64,000 nt of DNA. It comes from Mactromeris polynyma (Eukaryota; Mollusca; Bivalvia; Venerida; Mactridae). The position numbers were made by a program, and so were the translations under genes. This document shows, in pieces, positions 1 to 10,540 of this stretch (position 1 is its first letter; each line of letters starts with the position of its first letter). Location: the NCBI GenBank assembly GCA_032209605.1, contig JASFXZ010000003.1, positions 7,814,807 to 7,878,806 of the forward strand, written 5' to 3'. The notes below the pieces were generated by a model. That model was given only the letters and a program-made list of their open reading frames with translations. It was not told the DNA's origin and did not search any database.

Positions 1-1
1 C

Positions 2-661
2 GTGAAAGTTGGTGAAGCTGTGATCAGACCCTCGTCGATGGTAAGAAACCTTGGTGCCATACTAGATTCACATTTAGACATGGACAAACATGTCAACTCT
101 GTCTCCAGGTCGTGTTTCATGCAGATCCGACAAATAGGGCAAATCAGACAGTATCTGACTGTTGACGCAACAAAATCATTGATCAATTCTTTGGTAACAT
201 CAAGACTGGATTATTGTAATTCATTGCTATGCGGCTGTCCTAAGATCATCCTGAATAAGCTACAAAACATTCAAAATACAGCTGCTCGCCTCATCACTAA
301 GACACCACGTTACAATCACATCACCCCTGTGCTAAAGGATCTCCACTGGCTACCCATACAATGTCGAGTAGAGTACAAGGTATTGACCCATGTTTTCAAA
401 GCACTACAGGGAAAATCCCCTGGCTACATCAGAAGTATGTTGGAAATCTATACTCAACAAAGACAGCTTAGGTCTCAAAATGACTCTGTCCTTCTGGTTG
501 TGCCGAAAACGAGGACTGTGACCTATGGTGATCGTTGTTTCGCGGCTGCAGCGCCGAAGCTCTGGAATGCACTGCCAACAGCTCTTAGAGACCATAAAAC
601 ACTGCCGTCATTCAAGAAAGCGCTGAAAACGCATTACTTCACCAAAGTTTATTCAAACTGA
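2..661 (+). CDS. C-terminal part of LINE ORF2 (reverse transcriptase tail), partial
   Basis: The frame is open from the window edge to a TGA at 659-661, giving 219 residues with no lesion. The polymerase catalytic part lies off the left edge; what remains is the thumb and C-terminal region. Diagnostic blocks in order are LGAILDSHLDM, SRLDYCNSLLCG, LQNIQNTAARLI, HITPVLKDLHWLPI, KSPGYI and APKLWNALPTALRD. These match the conserved tail of CR1/L2-type LINE polymerases, which copy the element RNA at a nicked target. The first codon is GTG, not a start, so the true start is upstream. The intact frame suggests a fairly young insertion. Confidence 0.88.
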   Translation: MKVGEAVIRPSSMVRNLGAILDSHLDMDKHVNSVSRSCFMQIRQIGQIRQYLTVDATKSLINSLVTSRLDYCNSLLCGCPKIILNKLQNIQNTAARLITKTPRYNHITPVLKDLHWLPIQCRVEYKVLTHVFKALQGKSPGYIRSMLEIYTQQRQLRSQNDSVLLVVPKTRTVTYGDRCFAAAAPKLWNALPTALRDHKTLPSFKKALKTHYFTKVYSN

Positions 662-666
662 TTGAA

Positions 667-845
667 GTTAGGGTCTCCTTAAAGGTAGTACACGTATTAT
701 ACCTTTGGAGAAAGTTAGGGTCTTCTTAAAGGTAGTACAACTATACCTTTGGAGACAGTTAGGGTCTTCTTAAAGGTAGTACTACTATACCTTTGGAGAC
801 AGTTAGGGTCTTCTTAAAGGTAGTACAACTATACCTTTGGAGACA
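667..845 (+). repeat. 44-bp tandem repeat x4 in LINE 3' UTR
   Basis: Four units start at 667, 714, 758 and 802; the first is 47 bases and the others 44. Each unit contains 'aaaggtag' and, about 10 bases later, 'tacctttgg', which can pair to form a small hairpin. The array sits just after the ORF stop, so the LINE RNA would carry a row of stem-loops in its 3' UTR. Confidence 0.9.
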
Positions 846-1440
846 GTTTCTAGAAGCAGTGGTATGTGACGCTGTTCTAGAAACACTCAATATATTATAA
901 ACATTGTCTGATATTACATGCGGAGCATAGTCTTGTCGTAAAAGAGAGATTGTTGGTTTTCAGTGGGATGTCTTGACTCACTGGACTAGCGTAATGCGAA
1001 ACATATAATGTTAGTACAAAGTCCTTGTCAGGTCTAATTGCAATCAAAACAATTTTAATTATTTATTTATTGTGATCTTTTTATCCATACTTTTATATGT
1101 TCTAATTATGATATTTTGCCTTGCATGTTCTTGTCCATTTTAAGTCGTTATTTTTAACATTGTGTTAATTGTGATTGTAAAGCACTTTTGAACGTGCAAT
1201 TGCATGAAAAAAGTGCTATATAAATGTGGTATAATAATAATAATAATAATAATCTACATAAGCGACCACCTGTCAAACGCGACTACCGACATTTAATTTG
1301 TAAACACAGCGTCGTTGCTATGTGACCACTAAAGGCGAAAACATTTATGTTTTAATTGATTTCTATAGATTTTATTACATACATGTATATGAGATTAAAA
1401 TATTTTAATACTTTACCTATTGTGAGTCTGTAATAACGTA

Positions 1441-1465
1441 TCTTAAAGACGATCGCGGCAGTTTC
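1441..1465 (+). repeat. left inverted-repeat block of the exonuclease transposon
   Basis: It starts 'tcttaaagacgatcgc' and matches the complement of 4794-4818 at 23 of 25 positions, including 16 consecutive bases. It lies about 150 bases upstream of the first recognisable coding sequence. Confidence 0.8.
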
Positions 1466-1559
1466 GATTATAACGCTAAAGTAAATATTACATTTACACC
1501 GTTTAACTAGTGTAAATATTTTCGGACGAAACGGTGCTCGACAACGCGCCTTGTAATCA

Positions 1560-2498
1560 CTGAAGCAAAATTGCATTGATGGAAAAGGGAATGGCGAGAA
1601 ACGGATTTTTTTGTCAGCTAAACGCAAAAGGCAGTATGATCTTCTATCGGAACGCAAGAAATGTTTCAATCGGATGACTGACTTTGAAACTGTGGGTGAG
1701 AATGAAAACGAAAGTGGCTCACCCAAAACGTTAAAAAATAGTGAAACAGAAAGTGTACTTTCGGGTCGAAGGATTGTCGTGTTGGGACATCTTTAAAACG
1801 AGTTGAAATGTGACAATTGTGAATGCTATTTAAATCTAGCAAATACTGTTGAAGAGCGCCGGCATGGATTTGGTTCCGTGTTAAGAATAAGATGTGACTG
1901 TGGAAAAATTAAAAAAGTGGGGACAAGTAAGCGACATCGTCCCGATGGAAATCATCATGGTCCGCAAATCTTTGATATAAATACTAAGGCAGCAGTTGGT
2001 GAGTTTCCCCATTGATTAACTTTGTAAAATATCAGAGGAATTATCATAAAAAATTGAATTTAGAGAATATTTGTCTTAATTAATTTCTACACAAACATGG
2101 TATTATAATTGTTATAATAATAATAGTAATAAGCTGTATTTAAACCGGGCAAAATATAAATAACTAGAAACATGTTCTATTTGAGCTATTGAATCTCATA
2201 TATGATCATTTTTTAAACAAATATTCATGAAATGCTATGGTCTCCAAAAGTTGCATTGCAAATTATTAAGCTAACAAGAGTGTAGGGTAATTAATACATG
2301 TATTCTAATATCTGTTTACAGGGATGTATCATAGTGGTTCAGGTCACAGTCATATTACAAACTTCATGTCTACAATACAAGTAAAATGATAACAGAAGTG
2401 TGAGAAGGAAGTGGAACACTATATTGCTAGAGTTGCTGGTCAGTCTTGTGAAGATCTATGCACTAAGTGAAGAAATTGAGTTGCAAAAGGAAACATAG
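1560..2498 (+). pseudogene. Mutator-like transposase, N-terminal zinc-ribbon part, degenerate
   Basis: Exon 1 reads in one frame through SAKRKRQYDLLSERKK, then SGRRIVVLGHL, a TAA at 1794-1796, and on through LKCDNCECYLNLANTVEE, IRCDCGKIKKV and FDINTKAAVG. The paired cysteines (CDNC and CDCG) look like the zinc ribbon preceding the animal Mutator-like transposase domain. A good GT-AG intron runs 1999-2321 (donor gtgagt, acceptor tttacag), and splicing joins VG to MYHSGSGH in frame. Exon 2 continues with KCEKEVEHYIARVAGQSCEDLC but has two adjacent stops and two later ones, ending at a gtaaat donor at 2499. The expected catalytic core is missing. No start ATG is visible. Family call rests on remembered domain style. 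Confidence 0.62.
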
Positions 2499-2942
2499 GT
2501 AAATTTGTGTGTTTGTTTGTTCACAGTTTGACAATATTAAATAATAGTTATATACACATTGGTTGCTTGTTTGAGGTAATATCAGTTTCATTAGATTTAA
2601 TTATAACTATGAACTGTGACTATGCATTTACCTGTTAAGAATAATCATTAACTAAATATCCTGCTATATATAAATACATGTTTCAGAACATTACTGAATG
2701 TGATCCTAGTTTTCCTTTCTGTTTATGTTAGTGTTTACTTTAATTTACAGAGTTTTAATGTTGATTTGAATAATAATAAACCCTGTGTAGGTCAAGAGCA
2801 CTCAGAACCATTTATATACATGTACTTTATTTCAACATAAGGTTAGTTATCATCTTATCTACACTGTTAATTTGAATTCATTTTTTTATTCAGGATGTGA
2901 GGGTATTGTTACCGTTGAAATGAAATACAACAATCGGAATTG

Positions 2943-3902
2943 ATGGAATGTGTTACCTACAAATCATCCGTTGGCTTGTCTGACAATAATGACATCAAGG
3001 AGATACCACCACCAGCAAATAAGAAAATAGAAAACTTTGACACTTGTACTATTGTGTTTTATGATATTGAAACAACTGGTCTTAGCAAAATGTGATATAA
3101 TTCAGATATCTACAGTTTGCAATAATAATACATTTAATTATTTTATATATTATACATACACAGCCTATTGCTAGAAGTGCTTCTCAAGTGACTGGTCTAA
3201 AATTGCATGGATACTGTTTATTTTATAATTCAAACCCAGTTAATGCAATGCCTTTGAAAGAGTCATTGACTTTGTTTTTAGCATGGCTTAACCAAATAAA
3301 ACCATGTAATAGTATCCTGATACTAAGTGTTTAACTTCCCTAGAATTATCAGGACTTTTAATTAATGTAATTTGTTGCCAGCACTACAATATTTCATTTT
3401 TGGCATTGTAGATACTACTATTCCATTGATGAGGGATATATACCCAAACTTTGACAAACATAATCAAGAATACCTTGTGACCCAAGTTTTACATGAAACA
3501 TATGCTGCACATAATGCAGTTGCAAATGTTTGTCTTTTGCAAAAGTTGGTCAATGCATATGATGTCCCATTGCACATGTTTTCAAATTATATTGCAACAA
3601 CTATTACTTGTTTAGAGAAATATAACTTTGAAAAAGTGTCAGATGAGAACTTACTTACTTTATTTCCCATGGAACAGCAAAATATAATTGGTAAACAAAT
3701 GGCTTTAAAAATTTACAGAAGTGGTCTGAAATTGGCATATTTAGGACTTTCAGTTGAAAGAGGTGGATATGATGGATTAAAACAATTGTTGACTGAGAAA
3801 AATAATGGTAAATCAAGGGTTACTGCCCCAAGATGTATAATAGACAATATGTATCAGTATCAGTATTTATGTCAAAATGTTATTATGAGCAATGCAAATT
3901 AA
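2943..3902 (+). pseudogene. DEDDh 3'-5' exonuclease domain of the same transposon gene, frameshifted
   Basis: The frame opens at an ATG at 2943 and reaches the Exo I motif VFYDIETTGL, whose Asp and Glu bind metal in this superfamily. A one-base shift in an A-run near 3087 is followed by DIIQISTVCNN and ARSASQVTGL. A second shift near 3335 and a TAA precede the last piece (about 3372-3902): IVDTTIPLMRDIYP, then YAAHNAVANV, the Exo III region with its His kept but the usual Asp replaced by Asn. SGLKLAYLGLSVERGGYDG and KSRVTAPRCII close the domain. The domain would trim DNA or RNA 3' ends; here it is dead. It lies downstream of the Mutator-like exons on the same strand, consistent with one fused gene. 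Confidence 0.72.
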
Positions 3903-4793
3903 GCTGTACCCTGCTATAGATGATAGTCATCCTGCATATGTGTTGAGTCTTACCATGATCTGCACTGGTCATTGTTTGGTGAAAAAATATTCAGTAATTA
4001 ATATACTTTAAGCCTCAAATATTTTAACTGTGGCTTTGCTACATGAAATGAAACACAAGTTAGTATTTTTGGTATGCAAAATAATTGTGTAAAGGTACTT
4101 TCTCAACTGTGTGTAAAAAAACCATATGAAATATATTTAATAAAATTTTGTTTAAATATGTGTAGTTGTTTTTTGTGTGTGTTTTGCAAACAGCTTAAAT
4201 AGCCATTGACTGTTCTGTTTATGAGGAACATATTTTCCGAAGTAAAAGTGCGCTTTATATGTTTGGCCTTTTTCTGGGACTATACCCCACCCACCCAAAA
4301 TAAAAAAACTATTATACTTGAAAATAAGCCTGGTGACCTATGAATTTTAAGTCTGATTTTAATACAGTAAAGCTTAAACATTATTAATGAAAAATTAAAA
4401 AAAATCTGAATGCTTGAACATTAAAAAAAAAATCTTTGAAAATTTAGTGATTTTTTATACATATAATTTTATTTTATTACTTTTTATTCATGGTAAATTT
4501 TCATGATGGCTACATTTTTGACACTCAATTCATCTTGTTAAATGAAGAGTGAAATGTTGCCAAACAAGTGATGTAAAACTTAGAATCAAATCTGAAAATT
4601 TTGAGATTTTTTTTTATTACATACGAAACGGCGGTCACATTTGCCAAAGTAGGGGGTATACAGAAGAAAGGGGCCCGTAAATCTTTTCCAAGCCTGGTGA
4701 CCCCATTTTTTTATTTTATATTTTTGTAGATTAGGTTGTATGCTATCAACATACAAACTTTCATAAAATTCTGAATGCTTTCAAAAAAATGAT
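3903..4793 (+). other. 3' non-coding part of the exonuclease transposon
   Basis: Very AT-rich, with no frame of note. Two related stretches both begin 'aagcctggtgacc' (4327 and 4690) and later contain 'ctgaatgctt', giving a weak direct repeat about 360 bases apart. Confidence 0.5.
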
Positions 4794-4818
4794 GAAACTG
4801 TAGCGATCGTCTTTAAGA
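4794..4818 (-). repeat. right inverted-repeat block of the exonuclease transposon
   Basis: Reverse complement of the left block at 1441-1465 with two mismatches. It ends in 'gtctttaaga'. Confidence 0.8.
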
Positions 4819-4960
4819 GCTGCATGTAATAAAGAAATATTTTTTTTACTTAACATTCATGTTTTTGTCAACCTCACTGTATCCTTACTTAACAGATCAC
4901 CTGTATTAAGAGAGCATCGTTTTATGTTCCCCTGATTGGTCTCTTTCAGGTTCGACTGTA

Positions 4961-5538
4961 TAAGCATACGAGTAAACTATTACAAAGGCAAAAAGACAAA
5001 AACATAAATGCTGGTTGAAGATAGAGGAGTAACGACATGGGTCGGTCAGTGGCAACTATATCTCAAACAAAACCTACAGAAAATAACACACACGAGAAAA
5101 AAAGACACAAACAGAAGTATCAATGTATAATTAAGATTACACGAAACGGGATTAAATAATGGAGCTTCGCAACTGATACTGCCTAACTTGGAATATATTG
5201 TAATCTTCGTCACCGGCGTACTACTAGTAATTATAGACGAATTTTCTCACAGTCCTCTTGTTTATAATCATTTATCGATTGAAAGACTACATTACATGTG
5301 GTACTAAGCAGAGCCTCTGTTTATTGACAGTTACTGGTGGTACATTTACTTTCTTCCTAAGCTGTCCTGATGTAAATTTTCCTCATGGGTATATTGTACA
5401 CATATAGTTAAATTAGTCCGTTTCTTGTGTGGTATAAAGTCTCATATTGATCTTTTTCTGACAATCTGAGAGTATATTTCGAAATACTCGAAAATAATTT
5501 CGTCAGTAAATCGGTCTTAAATATTACATAACGATTCC
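4961..5538. other. no recognised gene
   Basis: AT-rich. The phrase 'gacaaaaacataaatg' followed by 'gaagatag' near 5000 recurs in altered form near 13020 and 15205, so a diverged dispersed repeat may start here. Nothing else is supported. Confidence 0.4.
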
Positions 5539-5722
5539 ACCTCGGTGGAAAAAGTAGATTTTTTTTGGTCTCTTGAAAGTAAATAGGGACATAAGAGCAT
5601 TTACTAAAATGGTTGTACTCAGTAGCATTAACCTCGGTGGAAAAAGTAGATTTTTTTTGGTCTCTTGAAAGTAAATAGGGACATAAGAGCATTTACTAAA
5701 ATGGTTGTACTCAGTAGCATTA
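5539..5722 (+). repeat. perfect 92-bp tandem duplication
   Basis: The unit beginning 'acctcggtggaaaaag' occurs at 5539 and again at 5631 without a visible difference. The unit includes an eight-T run. The identity points to a very recent event or an assembly artefact. Confidence 0.95.
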
Positions 5723-6952
5723 AATGTTAAGAATTATAAAAAATAACTAGCTTTAATGAAAACAGATGTATAAATACACGATGTTGGCATGAATAAACGA
5801 GGCTTATGATACTTTCTTAGTACACAGTACGTGCTTACAAAAAATCGACAGTATCAATGTTGGTTCCTGTCAACAGTAAAGGTTCAAACTCAGAAGTCCC
5901 GCTAGTCCGAAAACCCGAAGAACGCATGCTTGTTCGAGAGAGAAACTCTTAACCCTATGAATCCTGGCATTTAGAATAATGGAGATACCGATTAGCAGAC
6001 CATCGGAATATCGGGTAGACATCTGTACAGTAATTTAACTGTGCAAGAGACAGTCAGTGTGTGCTTTTCTAAATCTCAGATATGACACGAAATGCACAAA
6101 CTCCCGCGTTCTTTTTGACCATTAGTAGGAATATAATCACCGCATTTCATACATACATCACACTAAGAGTCTTTCCACAAATATTGTATTGCGCTAAGTG
6201 TCTGGAAGAGACAAGCATAATATCTACCTTTATATCGTATAAAGCATGGTATTATAGATACTGTATTATCGTTAGGTTTCTTGATATCAAAATATCATGA
6301 CAAATATAAAAAAGTGTCGTTGGTGATTGTCTCAAAGTTAACAGACTTGTCAAACGTACGGTATCTTGATGAGTCCCGTCTATTTTTTTTTAATTTTCCA
6401 CAAATGACAAAGTCGTGATTATTCTCGTATGTCTTCTAGCATCGATACTTTTGAGTATAATATAGACTAGAATGCTGATGGATCGCAAGAATCGTCTATA
6501 GATATTCTTACTGAGTAATTTACCATGAACAGAGTAACAGGTGATGTGCTAATTGCTGAGACAGTTGAAGTGAAGACAGTTACATCTGTTGGTGATTAGA
6601 AAATGAGGACCTCGTGTTGGTGGGAAATAGTTTCCATGAATGTCATTGGAATATAATTTACCTAAGAAACTCGCAACCGCGTAATTAGACCATTCATGGT
6701 TATTTCCAATTGCCACGTCAGAGAACGTTGGGTAAATAATGTACATGTATTTTGTCAACGATTATTTATGTCAAATGTCAAAACCTCACACCATCAGACC
6801 ACACATGAAACGGAATAAGGAAATGCTTCTTACGAACTAAGAAGTAAACATCCATCCCCAAAATTACAAACGCACGACACATGTTAACAATTACAAATGC
6901 AAAATTGATGTAAAATAAAGTCATGTTTGAGAAACACGAAAAATCGGTCAAT
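5723..6952. other. no recognised gene
   Basis: AT-rich, with only short chance frames on both strands and no repeat matched elsewhere in the window. Confidence 0.5.
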
Positions 6953-7023
6953 GGCGCTACCGGGAATCGAACCCAGGTCTACGGATTGCCGGTCCGTTAT
7001 GCTAACCACTACACCATAGCGAC
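6953..7023 (-). tRNA. tRNA-Ala-like gene, anticodon GGC, possibly a pseudogene
   Basis: Read on the minus strand, a 71-base cloverleaf fits well. It has a 7-bp acceptor (one T/C mismatch at pair 2-71), a D arm with AGTGGTTA, a 5-bp anticodon stem ACGGA/TCCGT with loop CCGGCAA, variable loop AGAC, and T arm CTGGG-TTCGATT-CCCGG. The loop places GGC as anticodon, which would read alanine GCC. Against function, position 33 is C instead of the nearly invariant U. A run of five Ts about ten bases downstream could terminate RNA polymerase III. It is either a divergent or decaying tRNA gene or a SINE head whose body is not obvious. Confidence 0.65.
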
Positions 7024-7671
7024 CTGACGTCATTTTCGTGTAAATTTATCATATATATAAATTTAAGATTAAGGTAAACTACACTTTGGACAAAGTACGG
7101 GGCGAATTTTTACATCCGCCACGTAAGTCACAAACATAAAAAGTTTGTTAACTTCAACTGTCTTTACCCTCTTGTATCATACCAGTTAGTAAAGCTATGT
7201 CCTTTAGTAAATGATTTCTGTCATATAAATTTATAACCACTTACTGTTCCATGGTTGGGGCGCCCCCTCTCTGAAATTCCCCTACCTTACGTGTATGTCT
7301 GAGTATAAATACGAAACAATACAGAGATCTCTAATTTTAAGATTTTCAAAAAAGCAATTATGATCTATTATATTCTAACGATGTTTATAAGTAAATAATA
7401 AAACAGAGTCATTGACGTTTCATCAGGCCTGAGCCAAACCTCAAAAAATGACCAAATAATATCCAGACTCACACGAGAAATCGCTGAGGAGACACAGTTG
7501 CGATATTGTACCATTAAATTTAATTGAGTGATGTTAATTGACCAAGCAGTCGTAGAAAAAGAGCCGGCAGTAATAAGATTAACTCTAAACTGAAGCAGAA
7601 ATGTCAGAATATGTTAACGTAACATATCGTACGAAGTTTAGGCGTTTTAATTGGGCCGATTAGTTGTGACA
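7024..7671. other. no recognised gene
   Basis: AT-rich with a small GC-rich spot near 7258 ('ggggcgccccctct'). Nothing else is supported. Confidence 0.45.
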
Positions 7672-7990
7672 AAAACAAGAGGACCATGGCCCTATATCGA
7701 TCAAATGAGTACACTGCCATTCTGACTGAATTAGACTTATGTGCCAATAAATTGGTATAGGTTCCATAAAAATCCACTCAGCGGTTTAGGAGATGTCGTT
7801 AATAGTTAACACTATATATACATATAGGAAACAAGGCAACGCCTTTGTTGAAAGAAGTTAACAGTCTTCATAGTAATCATGGAAGAGGACCACACACCCA
7901 ATATCAAAACTCTACAACTTATTGTTTTCACCTTAGCAAGGCCCCGCCTCCTTGGAACCATGTTTTTTGTCAGAACTTAATAATTTATGC
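7672..7990 (+). repeat. dispersed repeat of the 'aagaggaccatg' type
   Basis: The stretch begins 'acaagaggaccatggccc' and continues with 'ccactcagcggtttaggag' and a second 'gaggacca'. I recognise this as a common dispersed sequence of bivalve genomes, probably the end of a non-autonomous retroelement. It has no coding content, and the limits are approximate. Confidence 0.5.
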
Positions 7991-8265
7991 AATTTTGTAA
8001 GAGAACCACTGGACGGCTAAAAAAATTACAAAACAAATAAGCATAATATTACTTCCATAAGGTATATTTCTTATATAAAGTGAATGTGCTGATTTGACAG
8101 ATGCGTATGTTATTGTCTGATGGCGTTAAGGAAGTAAACGGTCGTAGACAATTATATTTGAGACGGATGTATTCTTGTCGTGTATATAATCAATGATCCA
8201 GAGTGATATTTATGCAGACTTGTTACAGAGATGTATGCATATGATGATAAATTGTATGAGTCGGG

Positions 8266-8485
8266 TACGGTGGCATAGAGGTGACATGTGTGAACTTATT
8301 TTATCTCGTGGCCACGACTTACATACTCGTTCCCACGACATACCATCTCGTTCCCTAGACTCAGTATCTCGTAGCCACTACTTAACTATCACGTTTCCAC
8401 GACATAGTTATCTCGTGGCCACGACATACTAAGTCGTGGGAACGAGATAAAATAATTCCAAACATGTCACCTCTATGCCACCGTA
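8266..8485. mobile_element. 220-bp foldback MITE with long terminal inverted repeats
   Basis: The left end 'tacggtggcatagaggtgac' is matched by its exact complement at 8466-8485, and the match continues inward through 'ttattttatctcgt', giving arms of roughly 45 bases. The middle is built of repeated pieces such as 'tatctcgtggccacgac' and 'tcgtgggaacgag'. Flanks 'agtcgg' and 'gtcagt' hint at a target duplication but do not prove one. Non-coding. Confidence 0.85.
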
Positions 8486-9640
8486 GTCAGTGGATAATAC
8501 CCAGGGCTAACTACTCGAATCCTAAATTCTGTCGATCCGTTTCGACTGTAGTCGTAATTTCAATTGATATCAGTAATAATAGTGTTGCATGCGTTGTTGG
8601 TACAAACATTTATAACGAAGCCATGAAGGAAATGCCACATAAAAATGCAAACCCACCCTAAAGCACATCATCAGCAATGACGTAATCAATCACCTTGAAT
8701 CGTTACATAAAGTATCAACACATCTATGAAAAAGATTTATGGCCATGTCTTTTCCAGTATTTTGTCGTCTTTTTCAACAGCATTTTCTCTACCTTTGTCA
8801 CGATGAACACGATAGAAGGTTAAGGACATTGATGGTATTTATAAAACTTTAGTATATGAATGAACTTTATGTCGTCGCTTCCTCGTAAAACATGTTCCCA
8901 GCAAGTATTGTGTTTTGAATTCACACGCAACATGGCGATTAATTAAACTCACATGGAAACAGAGCATTGCTATTTATCGAGTACTTATTTTAAAAATCTA
9001 AACAGTGAACTGTTGTCATTTTTGTATATTTGAGATGATTATTATTTGTTTTTCGAGACATTTAATTGCTCTGATAATGCTGGTAATATGCTGGTTGAAC
9101 ACATGAATGACAAAGCTGCTTAAAGGTCATTAAATGCTTGTCTCACATGCTTGTCGGGAAATAATTGTGCAAAAAATGTTTTGGTAATTGTCTGACAAAT
9201 TACTTTAACTTTCTGTGTAACAATGAATTAATGGTCTTTGGGAGTCAAAGTCAATTACATTTGCTCTTTGGAGATCTCAGACCATCCTTAAGGCTTGATA
9301 ATAGTTAAACGTTCTAGGTGTAACGTTCTGCATGGGAGAGTCATTGTTGTCAGGGAATGATAAATGCTTTGTGCTTGTAGAATTCCCATAAGACGTTTAA
9401 GAATCCATTCATGGTAGTTTCTTAACCAAGCTGAACTGTGAAACGATTTCAGCACGTGTTATGAATACAGTAAATGTCTTCTATGAGTTCCTATCAGAAA
9501 ATAACTAGGTGAAATACGTTTGAGTGATTGTAACACTCGAAGTGTAGGCATTCCATGAAAGAGTCATTAAATGCTTTGAGATATTCCAAATTTTACAGGG
9601 TCTTCATTATTTTATGTATGAGATTTCTTGGAGCTAATAT
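8486..9640. other. no recognised gene; weak 215-bp periodicity
   Basis: Around 8768 'gtcgtctttttcaacagcat' matches the tail of the SINE family seen near 60205, so a SINE scrap is present. Versions of 'gtcattaaatgctt' occur near 9125, 9340 and 9555, spaced about 215 bases, which may be an old tandem triplication. No coding sequence is seen. Confidence 0.35.
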
Positions 9641-9649
9641 AGTTTTAGC

Positions 9650-10080
9650 CTTTGTCGCATGAAGTCACAGGGCAGTTATCGGGTCCCGTCAAGGCCAAAA
9701 TTGTGAGACCCCGTAGGTTATCTTACAGAAATATGTGTGGGCCCGCACGACTTATCGAACATTTTTAGACCGCGTAAGGTCACCATAAAGTCCATGGCTG
9801 AAAGTTGAGCATATATATCATGGGTCCAATGAAGGGACTAATCAGGTTCAGCCCGGTGTCTTACTCCAAGACTCCTCTTCACGGGCTCCACATCGGACCT
9901 ACACGGGCCCGCACTAACACATTACGGATCCCGAAAATAAAAATCGTATTAGCTCGCAGAGAACCCGTACACCGCCCATATACATGTGACCACAACATCG
10001 TACGGAGGTAATTTCGTATGGGCTTCACTCGGACCATTGGTCCGTACGGCTTTGTGTGGTGCTTATCAAATCAGATGTTG
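9650..10080. other. GC-rich island of uncertain nature
   Basis: This block is clearly richer in G and C than its surroundings. It is full of short related pieces (gggtcccgt, agaccccgtagg, gggcccgcac, cggatcccg), as expected of a degenerate repeat. A 68-residue open frame (9805-10011) resembles nothing I know and is not called as a gene. Confidence 0.35.
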
Positions 10081-10344
10081 CATGTCCGAATATGGCTTAT
10101 AATCATGCCATGACAAACTTTGTCAAGTGACTGTCATCAAATGGTGGCAAACGAAAGGGCTGTAACTGAACCAAGCACTTCTTTCTCCCTATTTAAAAAG
10201 GACACGTGCCTTATTATTTAGTTGTCGGCAACCTTAGGGAAGCCAGGCGTGTAAGGACTTGAATGGGGGATCAATCTTTTAATTCCGTTCTACAATGTGA
10301 AGGTTATATTCCTGTCCCTTAAACTGCTAGGGTGTTGAACTTGA

Positions 10345-10540
10345 CTAGGACGTTACTCTCAAAAGGTACTGTGTATACGTAGATTTAGCGTTTTACAGAA
10401 TAGGTGTAGCAGCCTTATTACACGAATGAATCGTTTACTATGTGTCGAACAAGTGATCATGTATTCCGGTAATTTAAATTCTTTTTAAATGAAGGAATGT
10501 AAATGTCTTATGCATGTCGTACTTTTATATTTACTTGACC
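10345..10540 (+). repeat. dispersed repeat, copy A of a pair
   Basis: Shares with 11115-11275 the order 'gttactctc', 'ggtgtagcagcc', 'cttactatgtgt'-like, 'attccggtaattta' and 'gaatgaaggaatgta'-like blocks, same strand. The two copies are clearly diverged with several indels. No ends or coding content are identified. Confidence 0.6.

Larger units (their letters stand above)
1..1253 (+). mobile_element. 3' part of a non-LTR retrotransposon (LINE), 5' end outside window
   Basis: The element consists of the end of its reverse-transcriptase ORF, a roughly 590-base 3' UTR with a short tandem repeat, and a terminal (ATA)n microsatellite at 1231-1253 preceded by 'aagtgctatataaatg'. Ending in a short tandem repeat rather than poly(A) is typical of CR1/L2-like LINEs. 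The next base after the tail begins the arm of a different transposon, so this LINE probably inserted into that element's left end. The clade is inferred from protein style only. Confidence 0.85.
1254..4960 (+). mobile_element. DNA transposon with Mutator-like and exonuclease coding remnants
   Basis: Inverted copies of a 25-base sequence (23 of 25 identical) lie at 1441-1465 and 4794-4818 and bracket the decayed gene. Weaker inverted similarity continues outward on both sides (for example 'tttattacat' in both arms), and the right side ends near 4960 in 'ttcgactgta', the complement of a tacagtcgaacc-type terminus. The left terminus appears to be cut by the LINE that ends at 1253. I found no clear target-site duplication, so outer limits are approximate. 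The coding content (zinc ribbon plus DEDDh exonuclease) suggests a Mutator-like element; that class is inference. Confidence 0.6.

Noticed and set aside
667..845. Telomere-like TTAGGG words
   Set aside because: TTAGGG occurs once per 44-base unit, not as a hexamer array; part of a LINE 3' UTR repeat.
1594..2015. Small stand-alone zinc-finger genes at 1611-1796 and 1803-2015
   Set aside because: They are one frame split by a single TAA, start with TTG rather than ATG in the first case, and continue by splicing into the next exon, so they form one pseudogene.
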